Part shown: positions 1-8,194 of the stretch, piece after piece
Layout: every line of letters starts with the position of its first letter
Position numbering within the stretch: the first letter of the stretch is position 1
From: Butyrivibrio sp. LC3010
GTDB taxonomy: Bacteria > Bacillota > Clostridia > Lachnospirales > Lachnospiraceae
DNA length: 64,000 bases
Assembly: GCF_000424385.1 (NCBI RefSeq)
Contig: NZ_AUJU01000006.1
Location: 1-64,000 of the forward strand
Direction: 5' to 3'
The notes under the pieces: generated by a model
Seen by the model: the letters and a program-made list of their open reading frames with translations, nothing else
Database searches by the model: none
What the model was told of the DNA's origin: nothing
Made by a program: the position numbers and the translations under genes

Positions 1-729
1 AGGAAGTCTGTCCTGATAAAGATGAATTTCGCAGGAAGAAGCATTAGCGAACTCATGAAGTACGGTACCAAGACCACCTCTTGTAACGTCTCTCATTGCA
101 TGAAGCTTTATATTCTCATTAATGAGTCCTGTTACCATCTGTACAAGAGGAGCATTATCAGATTTAATATTGTTTTTAATATTCATTCTGCCTGAAAGAA
201 TGGCTGCATGGTGATCTCCAAGATTACCGGATACAATGATCACATCTCCATCCTTACAGCCTGATGGTGATAATGATAAACCTTCAGGTACGAATCCGAC
301 TCCGGAAGTATTTATCATTATACCGCCAAAATCTCCACGTTTTTCAACAACCTTTGTATCTCCCGTAACGATTGACACACCGGCTTCTTCTGCAGTTTTT
401 GCCATAGAAGCTATGATTTTATCAAGGTCATCCAGATCCATGCCTTCTTCAAGTATGCATCCACAGGTAAGATACTTGGGAGTAGCTCCGCTCATAAGAA
501 GATCATTTACAGTACCACATACAGACAATCTTCCTATATCTCCACCAGGGAAAAAGTAAGGTGTCACAACAAAGCTGTCTGTTGTAACCGCTAATCTCTC
601 ATTTCCGGGAACAACCGCGGAATCCTCCATGCGGTCCAGATATTCGTTTTTAAAATGCTTTGCAAATATATTTTCAATAAGTTCTGACGTGGAAGCTCCA
701 CCGCTTCCGTGTGCCATTGTTACTTTCAT
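1..729 (-). CDS. hypE: Hydrogenase maturation protein HypE (3' part cut by window edge)
   Basis: My own translation gives 243 codons running off the window edge, so the protein is C-terminally incomplete here (HypE is usually about 330-350 residues). The N-terminus has the HypE opening MAHGSGG (5-11), a purM/AIRS-like core with TTDSFVVTP (49-57) and VCGTVNDLLMSGA (70-82), and the glycine-rich part of the AIR synthase-like ATP site. HypE dehydrates the thiocarboxamide delivered by HypF to make the cyanide ligand of the [NiFe] centre. It lies 29 bp after hypD and ends the visible ech-hyp run. The start ATG follows a short AGGA-type SD. The C-terminal cysteine that carries the thiocarboxamide is outside the window. 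Identity is confident. Confidence 0.93.
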   Translation of the reverse strand, partial: MKVTMAHGSGGASTSELIENIFAKHFKNEYLDRMEDSAVVPGNERLAVTTDSFVVTPYFFPGGDIGRLSVCGTVNDLLMSGATPKYLTCGCILEEGMDLDDLDKIIASMAKTAEEAGVSIVTGDTKVVEKRGDFGGIMINTSGVGFVPEGLSLSPSGCKDGDVIIVSGNLGDHHAAILSGRMNIKNNIKSDNAPLVQMVTGLINENIKLHAMRDVTRGGLGTVLHEFANASSCEIHLYQDRLP

Positions 730-758
730 TTCCTAATCAACTCCAAATGTACTTACAA

Positions 759-1805
759 TTATCTTTTTGTTCTTCCAGATATAAAATAGTTATAGCAGCT
801 GCCCTCCGTAGATACCATGCATGCACCGTGAGGATCCTGCGGTGAGCACATCTTTCCAAAAAGAGGACATTCATCCGGGGATATTTCTCCGGTCAAAACC
901 TTAGCACAGCTGCATCCCGGCGGCATATGATCATCATCAAGTCCATAACTTCCTGCGTCAAATTGAAGAAATTCCTCTTTAAGCCTCATACCTGAACCCG
1001 GTATAAGTCCCATACCTCTCCAGGAAGCATCACATTTTTCAAAATACTTGCTGACTGCTCTTCTTGCTTCCCCATTTCCATTTTCCGTAACTACGCTCTT
1101 ATACATATTCTTAAAGCCTGAATGACCTTTCAGCTTCATAAGAGCATAAATTGCAGCAAGGAGTCCCTGGCCTTCAAATCCTGCTACTACAAATGGCATA
1201 TCAAGTTCTTCCGATAACTCCTTGAATAACTTAGATCCCGTAACAACTGATACATGTCCGGGAGCAAGAAATCCATCGATATTATCAGTATTATTACAAA
1301 CCCATCTGATAACCTCCGGCATTGTCTTTAATGATGTCAAAAGCTTCAGATTTCTGACTCCCTGCCTGATTGCTTCTTCAAGAACCATGGCATATACAGG
1401 AGTAGTGGTTTCGAAACCTATCGCAGCAAAAACATAATTTCTGTCCTTCCGTTCGATAGCCATTTTCACTGCATCCATGGGGGAATACAGCATCTCCACA
1501 TGCCCACCCTCGGCTCTTGCATCCGCAAGGCTCATCTTGCTTCCTCTGACCCTTATCAGATCTCCAAAGGTAAGAACATAAGTATTCTCAGTCATGGATA
1601 ATTCACAGAGCCTGTCTATCACTGCAGTAACTGTGACGCATACAGGACACCCCGGTCCAGAAATAAGATGTATTTTCGGAGACAGAAGGTTCGGAATTCC
1701 ATTTTCAGAAATTGCTGCTGTATGAGTACCGCAAACCTCCATAAATCTGAGTTCTTCGCCATCATAGTTTTTTAATTGTTCCTTTATATACTCAAGTTTA
1801 TCCAT
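759..1805 (-). CDS. hypD: Hydrogenase maturation protein HypD
   Basis: 348 residues, the usual HypD length. Visible signatures are CGTHTAAI (about 25-32) and GPGCPVCV (about 50-57), the redox-active cysteine motifs, and a C-terminal cysteine cluster (PPGCSCAK, CPLF, CSPQ, GACM, GSC at about 294-338) that binds the [4Fe-4S] cluster. With HypC it forms the scaffold on which Fe(CN)2CO is assembled before insertion into the hydrogenase large subunit, here presumably EchE. It follows hypC by 7 bp and is translationally close to it. The SD is weak (GGATC-like), which suggests coupling to hypC. Confidence 0.96.
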   Translation of the reverse strand: MDKLEYIKEQLKNYDGEELRFMEVCGTHTAAISENGIPNLLSPKIHLISGPGCPVCVTVTAVIDRLCELSMTENTYVLTFGDLIRVRGSKMSLADARAEGGHVEMLYSPMDAVKMAIERKDRNYVFAAIGFETTTPVYAMVLEEAIRQGVRNLKLLTSLKTMPEVIRWVCNNTDNIDGFLAPGHVSVVTGSKLFKELSEELDMPFVVAGFEGQGLLAAIYALMKLKGHSGFKNMYKSVVTENGNGEARRAVSKYFEKCDASWRGMGLIPGSGMRLKEEFLQFDAGSYGLDDDHMPPGCSCAKVLTGEISPDECPLFGKMCSPQDPHGACMVSTEGSCYNYFISGRTKR

Positions 1806-1812
1806 ATATAAA

Positions 1813-2025
1813 TTAAAGATCCTCTATTTCCTTAAACAGTTCTTCTATCTCGTCAGCTTCCGCATCACTCATTGTCTGAATGATACATCCTGCATGAACA
1901 AGCACTCTGTCACCTATTTTAATCTTCACAAGTCCTGCCTCGGCTTCAACTGTGTTCCCTGAAAAATCAACAGTCGCCTTGGTTCCGTCAATACTTGTAA
2001 CGCGTCCCGGTAATGCTACGCACAT
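1813..2025 (-). CDS. hypC: Hydrogenase maturation chaperone HypC
   Basis: 70 residues starting MCVALPGRV; the essential Cys2 that binds the Fe(CN)2CO moiety is present after Met removal. The small beta-barrel chaperone carries the iron-ligand unit with HypD and then escorts the large subunit precursor. It has a good SD (GAGGAT) before the ATG and lies 45 bp after hypF; that gap contains a perfect 8-bp hairpin (2050-2070). Identity is secure from the N-terminal motif, size and neighbours. Confidence 0.96.
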   Translation of the reverse strand: MCVALPGRVTSIDGTKATVDFSGNTVEAEAGLVKIKIGDRVLVHAGCIIQTMSDAEADEIEELFKEIEDL

Positions 2026-2049
2026 ATTTTTATCCTCTTTCTTATAAAC

Positions 2050-2070
2050 ACTTTACAGTTAATGTAAAGT
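2050..2070 (-). other. Small hairpin between hypF and hypC
   Basis: A perfect 8-bp inverted repeat (ACTTTACA / TGTAAAGT) with a 5-nt loop sits in the 45-bp gap between hypF and hypC. No U-tract follows on the minus strand, so it is more likely an mRNA processing or stability hairpin (inference), or a small operator, than a terminator. Confidence 0.5.
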
Positions 2071-4560
2071 TCAATATTGTCTCAAATCAGCCAGATAAAT
2101 CTGCCCTGCTGAAATCCCACCATCATTTGTAGGTAAAATGCTGTTATAGTATACCACAAAATCAAGATCTGAAAGGAACTTCTCACACATTGCGAGAAGG
2201 AGCCTGTTTGCAAACACTCCTCCGGAAAGGCATACCGTGCTGATACCATATTTTTCCCGCAAACGAATGCACCTTTTTCTCACAGCATCTGCAAGAGAAT
2301 AATGAAAGATGTAAGCCAGCTTCCCAGCATCACCACTATCTCTTGAGTTCAGGAAAAATTCCAACAATTCGGATACATCCATTTCACCTGTTAGGTAATT
2401 GATATCTATTAGTGGTGTTTTCGGTAAATGAGACATATTTTGAAATACATTTATACGATTTTTATCATCTATATCAGAGCAGTTTATTACATCTTCAATG
2501 TATTCTTCAGCCAGATTTTGGAGTCTTATGGCACATTCACCCTCATAGGAATTATATTTGCACACCCTCAAAATACAGCTAATGGCATCAAAAAGTCTCC
2601 CCATTCCGGAATTCGGGTAAGAATTTATATTATTACTGATTGCAGCTCTGATGAGATTTGACTCGCCAGGCTCCATAATATCAGAAGGAATCTCCTTATC
2701 ATATTCAACAAGGTAACATGCTGCCGCTATTGCTGCATTTTTCATTCCTTCATCCTGTCCTACCAAATGAACAGGCTTAAGATATCCCTCTCTTACAAAT
2801 TCACCACTGCGGCAAAGCATAAATTCACTTCCCCATATGGTTTTGTCCTCTCCAAATCCCGTGCCGTCAAATGCAACGCCTATGCACTCCGTGAGACCAT
2901 TCTCAGCCATAACTGAACCTACGTGGGCATGATGATGCTGAATCTGTATGCATTCTATTCGTACGTTATCATCCTGAATTGATGTCTGCCCATTACGAGC
3001 ATGCATATCAGATATACATGTCATCCTGTTTCTGGCATATAAATCTGCAAGCTTGGATGAATGATATCCAGGATGCATATCGGAGACAATTATCTCATCC
3101 TTAATATCTAATTTATCTGTTCTGAAAATAGCATCAAATTCTTCAACTTCCTTTTGTTGTAGCTTTAAAATCCCATAATTCTCCATATCTCCGAGAAACT
3201 GGCTCATGACAATTCTGTCGCCGTATCCTATTGAAAACGTATTTTTTAAATCAGCTCCAAAGGAATGATATAAGTTTCTACATTTCAGTCTGTTTTTGAG
3301 AAAAACAGGAGTAGGCACATATCCTCGTGCTCTTCTTATAAATCTCGGGACTTCAGTATTGTCACAGCGTCTTATAATCTGCAGAACAGAATCATCTAAG
3401 GGCCTTAGAATTTCTCTGTCGTAATACAAAATCCCATCAATCTTATCCAAAAATTTCTCTCTAAATATATCATCAGAAATAATCATAGGCTCGCCGGATA
3501 TATTACCACTGGTTGCAATTATGGCTTTTAATTGCACAGTAATCATTTTATGAATACCGCTTGAAGGTAAAAAGGCTCCTATCTGCCTTGATTCACCGCA
3601 GACATTTTCGGAGAATTCAGTCTCTTTTGCTGATAAATTCAATTCCTCAGGTAAATGATATTTAGCCTTCAGTATTTTCTTTGCCTTCTTATCAAGAAGA
3701 ACTATCGGCCTTGCAGATGAACATAAGTATTTTTCTTCCAGCTCCGACACTTCACACTTTTCTCTTATATCTGATATGGAATCAAACATAACAGCAAAGG
3801 GTTTTCGTTCTCTGCCTTTTATTTCTCTTAGTTTACTCACTGCATCATAATTATATGGATCTGCAAGTAACTGATAACCACCTATTCCTTTAAGTCCAAT
3901 AATGCCGCCATTCCTTAGCAATTCAACAGCTGCACTGATAGCGTCCTCATTGCCTTCTATGTTTAAATTATCTGGTCTTAAAAACTTAAGCTGAGGACCG
4001 CAATTATGACATGATATGGTTTGCGCATGTCTGCGTCTACCCATCTTATATTCTTTTGCACATTCCGGACACATCGAAAAGACGCCCATTGTGGTCGTCT
4101 CTCTGTCGTAGGGAAGCTTTTGCAAAATGCTGAATCTTGGCCCGCAGGATGCACAACTGATAAGCGGATATCCATATCTTCTGTCATTTTTATCCTGTAG
4201 TTCATAAAGACACCTATCACATATACCGATATCCGGTGGAAAAACAGGAATGTAGGTATTATCCTCATCATCACTACTCTCAACAATACGAAAACCGGAA
4301 CTGTCTTTTAGACATTCCGGTTCAGTCTCATTAAGATATTCTAAAGATATGTTAACAATAATACTGCCGGAGGGTGATGAAGTCCAAAGCTTATCTTTAA
4401 ATGAGCTTATGTTTTTTTCACCACCATCCACAATTATCTCTACAATACCGCCAAGATTTTTCACTTCTCCTTTGAGCTCATATTTAGTTGCAAGCTCTGC
4501 TACGAAAGGTCTGTACCCTATACCCTGTACAGCTCCCGAAACACGGATTAGTGCTATCAT
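2071..4560 (-). CDS. hypF: Carbamoyltransferase HypF
   Basis: 829 residues, slightly longer than the usual about 750-780. The order of domains is classical. An acylphosphatase domain at the N-terminus has VQGIGYRPF at 11-19. Two zinc fingers follow (CDRC ... CASCGP and CPEC ... CHNCGP, about 113-190). A YrdC-like carbamoyl-adenylate domain is at about 205-395. A Kae1/TobZ-like C-terminal domain carries HHHAH near residue 550. HypF converts carbamoyl phosphate to the thiocarboxamide on HypE, the precursor of the CN ligands. The gene starts two bases after the echF stop, so it is co-transcribed with the hydrogenase it matures. hypA and hypB are not in the window. Confidence 0.96.
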   Translation of the reverse strand: MIALIRVSGAVQGIGYRPFVAELATKYELKGEVKNLGGIVEIIVDGGEKNISSFKDKLWTSSPSGSIIVNISLEYLNETEPECLKDSSGFRIVESSDDEDNTYIPVFPPDIGICDRCLYELQDKNDRRYGYPLISCASCGPRFSILQKLPYDRETTTMGVFSMCPECAKEYKMGRRRHAQTISCHNCGPQLKFLRPDNLNIEGNEDAISAAVELLRNGGIIGLKGIGGYQLLADPYNYDAVSKLREIKGRERKPFAVMFDSISDIREKCEVSELEEKYLCSSARPIVLLDKKAKKILKAKYHLPEELNLSAKETEFSENVCGESRQIGAFLPSSGIHKMITVQLKAIIATSGNISGEPMIISDDIFREKFLDKIDGILYYDREILRPLDDSVLQIIRRCDNTEVPRFIRRARGYVPTPVFLKNRLKCRNLYHSFGADLKNTFSIGYGDRIVMSQFLGDMENYGILKLQQKEVEEFDAIFRTDKLDIKDEIIVSDMHPGYHSSKLADLYARNRMTCISDMHARNGQTSIQDDNVRIECIQIQHHHAHVGSVMAENGLTECIGVAFDGTGFGEDKTIWGSEFMLCRSGEFVREGYLKPVHLVGQDEGMKNAAIAAACYLVEYDKEIPSDIMEPGESNLIRAAISNNINSYPNSGMGRLFDAISCILRVCKYNSYEGECAIRLQNLAEEYIEDVINCSDIDDKNRINVFQNMSHLPKTPLIDINYLTGEMDVSELLEFFLNSRDSGDAGKLAYIFHYSLADAVRKRCIRLREKYGISTVCLSGGVFANRLLLAMCEKFLSDLDFVVYYNSILPTNDGGISAGQIYLADLRQY

Positions 4561-4562
4561 TT

Positions 4563-5105
4563 TTATTCGTCCTTTTTCTCTGCCTGTGCTTTCTTAGCAG
4601 CTGCTGCAAGCTGTTCTGCACCGGTCATTGCTGGCTTTGCAGGCTGCTGCGCTGCATTTCCTGCTGCAGGGGCCGCATTTCCTGCTGCTTTTGCCTTTGC
4701 TGCAGCTGCGGCTGCTGCACGCTCCTTAGCTGCTTTCATAAGAGCTTCCTGTGCTGCAATAGCTTTTTCTGACTGCTTGAAAGTCTTTGTAACCTTCTCA
4801 GAACCGGGCTCCGTGAAATGTGTATCCATTGAAAGGCATTTCTTAGGGCAATTATCTACACAGCATCTGCACTGAATGCAACTCATAGGTCTGATAGACC
4901 AGGTCTTGGCTGCCTTATCAACTGTGATAGCATGTGTAGGACACTTTATGGAACAAAGACCGCAAAGAATACATACGTCCATATCATTTTGTACATGTCC
5001 GCGTGTACGCTCAGGATATTCCTTCGGCTCAAATGGATATTTACGAGTCGCAGGCTTTGAGAACAGATTTTTAATTACTTGTGTATTAAAATTTATAAGA
5101 CTCAA
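4563..5105 (-). CDS. echF: Ech hydrogenase ferredoxin-like subunit EchF
   Basis: 180 residues. Residues about 45-90 hold two [4Fe-4S] motifs (CILCGLCSIKCP and CIQCRCCVDNCP), as in EchF/NuoI electron-entry subunits. The core ends near residue 110. The remaining about 65 residues are an Ala/Lys/Gln-rich, probably disordered tail not expected in the family. The start is a TTG (5103-5105) behind AGGAAG; no better ATG is in frame. It follows echE by 32 bp and is followed directly by hypF. It should pass electrons from reduced ferredoxin to EchC. Confidence 0.92.
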   Translation of the reverse strand: MSLINFNTQVIKNLFSKPATRKYPFEPKEYPERTRGHVQNDMDVCILCGLCSIKCPTHAITVDKAAKTWSIRPMSCIQCRCCVDNCPKKCLSMDTHFTEPGSEKVTKTFKQSEKAIAAQEALMKAAKERAAAAAAAKAKAAGNAAPAAGNAAQQPAKPAMTGAEQLAAAAKKAQAEKKDE

Positions 5106-5137
5106 ATCTTCCTACCTTCTTTCATTCTGTGTTAGCG

Positions 5138-6223
5138 TTAGCGCTCTGTACAACTGATACAAGGATCAATAGTAAGTACAAGAATCGGCACATCTGCAAG
5201 ATCACATCCGGCAAGAACGTCTACAAGTGCAGGTATATTAGCAAATGTGGGAGTTCTTACTCTCATACGATCGATAAATTTGCTTCCGTTAGCCTTTACA
5301 TAGTAAAGAGCTTCCCCTCTGGGCTGTTCTATTCTTGCCATATATTCGCCGTTAGGGAACTGATTAGGCTTAACCGGAATATCAACGGGGCCTGCAGGCA
5401 TCTTATCAATACACTGACGCATAATATCGATTGCCTGATATATCTCCTTTATACGAACCTCAGTACGTGCGTAAGAATCACAACCTGTACTGATAATAGG
5501 CTCGAAGTCGATATCACCATATGCACAATATCCTGTTGATCTGATATCACGGGCGATTCCGCTGGCACGAAGGAAAGGACCTGCTGTTCCAAGTAAATCT
5601 GCCTTCTCAGGAGTAAGAATACCAACATCAACAAGTCTGTTCTTAACTGCCACGTCATCTATAAAAGGCTTTGCAACTATATCAAGGCCTTCCTTGATGC
5701 TGTCAAGTCTCTGACGGAAATCTCTGAGCATATCATCAGGTATATCTCTTCTAAGTCCGCCAATTTTCATTATTGAAAAGATAACACGACCACCTGTTGC
5801 AATTTCAAACATATCGAGAATTTCTTCTCTTATTCTCCAGCATTCCATGTATAATGATTCAAATCCAAATGCATCTGCAAGAAGACCAAGCCAAAGCATG
5901 TGTGAATGCATTCTGCTAAGCTCAGAGAGCATAGTTCTAAGGTATTTTGCTCTGTCCGGCACCTCAAGATCCATGATGTGCTCTACAGCATCACAGTAAC
6001 CAAGGCCATGTCCAAGTGAACATATACCGCAGATTCGCTCTGCGACATAAACCATTTCATGAAAATCTTTTTTATCTACAAGCTTCTCCAAGCCACGATG
6101 TATAAATCCGATGGAAGGAATAGCCTGAACAACTTTCTCATCCTCTAATACCAGATCAAGGTGAATGGGCTCCGGCAAAACAGGATGCTGAGGTCCAAAA
6201 GGAATTACACTTCTAGTTGACAT
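5138..6223 (-). CDS. echE: Ech hydrogenase catalytic large subunit EchE
   Basis: 361 residues from the ATG at 6223, chosen over longer in-frame starts because AGAGGAG lies just upstream. It is related to the complex I 49-kDa/NuoD subunit but keeps both pairs of nickel-binding cysteines: RICGICSLGHG (L1) and the terminal DPCISCTER (L2). The protein ends right after the L2 motif, so there is no C-terminal extension to be removed by a maturation protease. It holds the [NiFe] site where protons are reduced. Partners are EchC (electron supply) and the membrane arm EchA/B. The 102-bp leader contains a 13-bp perfect inverted repeat. Confidence 0.95.
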   Translation of the reverse strand: MSTRSVIPFGPQHPVLPEPIHLDLVLEDEKVVQAIPSIGFIHRGLEKLVDKKDFHEMVYVAERICGICSLGHGLGYCDAVEHIMDLEVPDRAKYLRTMLSELSRMHSHMLWLGLLADAFGFESLYMECWRIREEILDMFEIATGGRVIFSIMKIGGLRRDIPDDMLRDFRQRLDSIKEGLDIVAKPFIDDVAVKNRLVDVGILTPEKADLLGTAGPFLRASGIARDIRSTGYCAYGDIDFEPIISTGCDSYARTEVRIKEIYQAIDIMRQCIDKMPAGPVDIPVKPNQFPNGEYMARIEQPRGEALYYVKANGSKFIDRMRVRTPTFANIPALVDVLAGCDLADVPILVLTIDPCISCTER

Positions 6224-6253
6224 AGAATCTCCTCTTTCTAATTCGTTATTATC

Positions 6254-6294
6254 ACCACTTAGTTCCGTAACCAATTATATGGGAACTAAGTGGT
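6254..6294 (-). repeat. 13-bp perfect inverted repeat in the echD-echE gap (likely divergent copy of the leader repeat)
   Basis: Positions 6254-6266 and 6282-6294 are perfect 13-bp complements (core CCACTTAGTTCC) around a 15-nt loop. No U-tract follows, so it is unlikely to be a terminator. Around it, the minus strand reads CGGAACTAAG, then GATAATAA and AGAGGAG before the echE ATG. This recalls the CGGACTTAG, AGATAATAA and AAGGAG order of the hslO leader (62384-62507). I therefore read 6231-6300 as a degenerate copy of that repeat family. Confidence 0.6.
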
Positions 6295-6325
6295 ACGCTA
6301 AGCTCATGAAAACTTCGCCAAGCAA

Positions 6326-6658
6326 TTACTTAAATGGTGTTTCTATCGCAGTGCGGTAGAATGAGCCTTTATAATCAAGACTGATCATCTGAATATCTAT
6401 TCCAAACAGATCATGCATTTCATTCTCATAAAGAAAAGCACATGGAAATACATGGCTTATACTGTTAATAGGCTGATCTTCCGCAAGTATAATTTTAACC
6501 TGGCAAACCTCTAATGCTTTGCCAAAGCTGTAAACAAGTTCATAACCATCAGCGGTACGTGTTGCACACTGCTGCATAAGATGATATCCATCAAACTTAA
6601 GTCTCTGCGCCTCGTCGATGATTTCTTCCGCCTTAACAATCTTTAAATCCATATTCAT
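6326..6658 (-). CDS. echD: Ech hydrogenase subunit EchD
   Basis: 110 residues, small and hydrophilic, resembling the NuoC/30-kDa family (FPCAFLYENEMHDLFGI, about 73-89, is the recognisable block). It has no cofactor motifs; it is a structural subunit of the hydrophilic Ech arm. The ATG overlaps the echC stop (TGATG), with GGAGG nine bases upstream, so it is translationally coupled to echC. The call rests on the motif plus its position between echC and echE. Confidence 0.9.
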   Translation of the reverse strand: MNMDLKIVKAEEIIDEAQRLKFDGYHLMQQCATRTADGYELVYSFGKALEVCQVKIILAEDQPINSISHVFPCAFLYENEMHDLFGIDIQMISLDYKGSFYRTAIETPFK

Positions 6659-7311
6659 CAGGCGTTTCCTCCTTCATCCTTTTTAGGTGCAGCTGCAGGT
6701 GCCGCTGCCGCAGGTGCTGCCGGCTTAGGTGCCGGTTTTGCAGTCTGAGCAATCTTAGCTTCAGCCTGCTCACGAAGTGCTTCTTCTGTAAGAACAGCAT
6801 CATACTGTGTAGCAGGATCATAATCCTCTGCCTTCATACGTACTGCAATCTTACTGTAATCAACTGTGCAGTAACCCTGCTTCATTGATTCCTTAACCTT
6901 AATTCTCTTTTCTTCAAGAATTGCAAGTGCCTTAACGACACCATCAATAAGTGCTTCAGGTCTTACAGCACAACCGGGTACATAAACATCAACAGGAACA
7001 ACTTTATCTGATCCTCCTAAAATGTTGTAGCACTCCTTAAAAATACCTCCGTCACATGAACAGATACCGCAGGCAATAACTACCTTAGGATCAGGCATCT
7101 GATTGTAAAGCTGTCTGACAACAGGTGCTGTCTGGGCATTAATTCCTCCTGTAAGAAGAAGAATATCTGCATGCTTAGGATTTCCTGTATTTATAATTCC
7201 GAATCTTTCAACGTCATAAAGTGGAGTCATTGTTGCAAGAACCTCAATATCACATCCATTGCAACTGGATCCATCATAATGTAACACCCAGGGTGATTTT
7301 GAAATTTTCAT
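6658..7311 (-). CDS. echC: Ech hydrogenase small subunit EchC
   Basis: 217 residues. The first about 150 are NuoB/small-subunit-like, with the cysteines of the proximal [4Fe-4S] cluster in SSCNGCD (about 16-22), ACGICSCDGG and VPGCAVRPEAL. After about 175 the sequence becomes an Ala/Pro/Lys-rich tail (APKPAAPAAAAPAAAP) that the family core does not need, like the tail of EchF. EchC relays electrons from EchF to the Ni site in EchE. It has a good AGGAG SD and sits 10 bp after echB. Confidence 0.94.
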   Translation of the reverse strand: MKISKSPWVLHYDGSSCNGCDIEVLATMTPLYDVERFGIINTGNPKHADILLLTGGINAQTAPVVRQLYNQMPDPKVVIACGICSCDGGIFKECYNILGGSDKVVPVDVYVPGCAVRPEALIDGVVKALAILEEKRIKVKESMKQGYCTVDYSKIAVRMKAEDYDPATQYDAVLTEEALREQAEAKIAQTAKPAPKPAAPAAAAPAAAPKKDEGGNA

Positions 7312-7321
7312 AGTTTCTCCT

Positions 7322-8194
7322 TTATTTACCTATTACACTGAGGATAAGAAGGTTTGTTCCTGCACTAACAAGAATTACAACCCAGCTGCTGACAAGCATT
7401 GCCATGTATTTAACACGAGGAAATACATTATCTATCAGTGTCTCCATAAGATAGAAAATTACACATGCAATAAGAGCCCAAACTATACTGATAGGGTTGT
7501 TGTAAATAAAGAACATAGCAACAATACCCATCATAAGTACCTCATCATACCACTCTGCTATCTCATAAAATGCAAGGTTGGTACCTGAGATATCTGATGT
7601 AAGACCCTTAACCATCTCCTGGTGTGCGTGATGAGATGTACTCATGTCAAAAGGAGATTTTCTGAATTTTATTGTTAAGATAAACAAAAATCCAATAAGC
7701 ATACCCGGGATCTTGTAAATAGCCGGATTAGCAGCCTGTACAAGATCATTAACCATGAAGCTTCCGTTAGCTTCATAGAATCCGATTGCAACAAGGAGAA
7801 TCATGGGCTCATAGCACATCATCTGCAAAAGCTCACGATTGGCACCAAGTGCACTGTAAGGACCATTTGTTGAATATGCAGCAAGTACCATCATTACCTC
7901 TGACATTGAAAGAGCGAAAAATACAAGCAGCATATCACCGCCGCCAAAGAAAAGCGAACCGGTAAATATGGTAAATATCAGATAAGCTATAACAAACAGA
8001 ACCTGAATGCTGTTAACAACGGTTGTCTGTTTTGCAAGAAGCTTATAGACATCATAGAAGGGCTGTAAAAGCGGTGGGCCCTGTCTTCTCTGCATACGAG
8101 CAGAAACAACACGGTCGATACCTTCCATGAGTCCTCCAATAATAGGAGCAAGTAAAATATAAAGAACTACCTTTATAACTGTTGTCATAACCAT
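7322..8194 (-). CDS. echB: Ech hydrogenase membrane subunit EchB
   Basis: 290 residues from the ATG at 8194. A longer in-frame start at 8212 exists, but it overlaps the SD (GGAGGTG). The true start overlaps the echA stop as TAATG. The protein is a NuoH-like integral membrane subunit with about seven or eight hydrophobic segments and conserved loops (GVDR-like EGIDR, RQGPP near residue 37, KSPFDMSTSHHAHQEM). It anchors the hydrophilic arm and forms the ion path near the quinone-like pocket of complex I relatives. Confidence 0.94.
   Translation of the reverse strand: MVMTTVIKVVLYILLAPIIGGLMEGIDRVVSARMQRRQGPPLLQPFYDVYKLLAKQTTVVNSIQVLFVIAYLIFTIFTGSLFFGGGDMLLVFFALSMSEVMMVLAAYSTNGPYSALGANRELLQMMCYEPMILLVAIGFYEANGSFMVNDLVQAANPAIYKIPGMLIGFLFILTIKFRKSPFDMSTSHHAHQEMVKGLTSDISGTNLAFYEIAEWYDEVLMMGIVAMFFIYNNPISIVWALIACVIFYLMETLIDNVFPRVKYMAMLVSSWVVILVSAGTNLLILSVIGK

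Noticed and set aside
4488..4772. Cys-rich plus-strand frame opposite the EchF tail
   Set aside because: It is the antisense shadow of Ala codons (GCA/GCT read as TGC/AGC) in the EchF tail, with no SD.
6254..6294. Terminator between echD and echE
   Set aside because: The hairpin is strong but no U-run follows on either strand, and it lies within a tightly packed operon.
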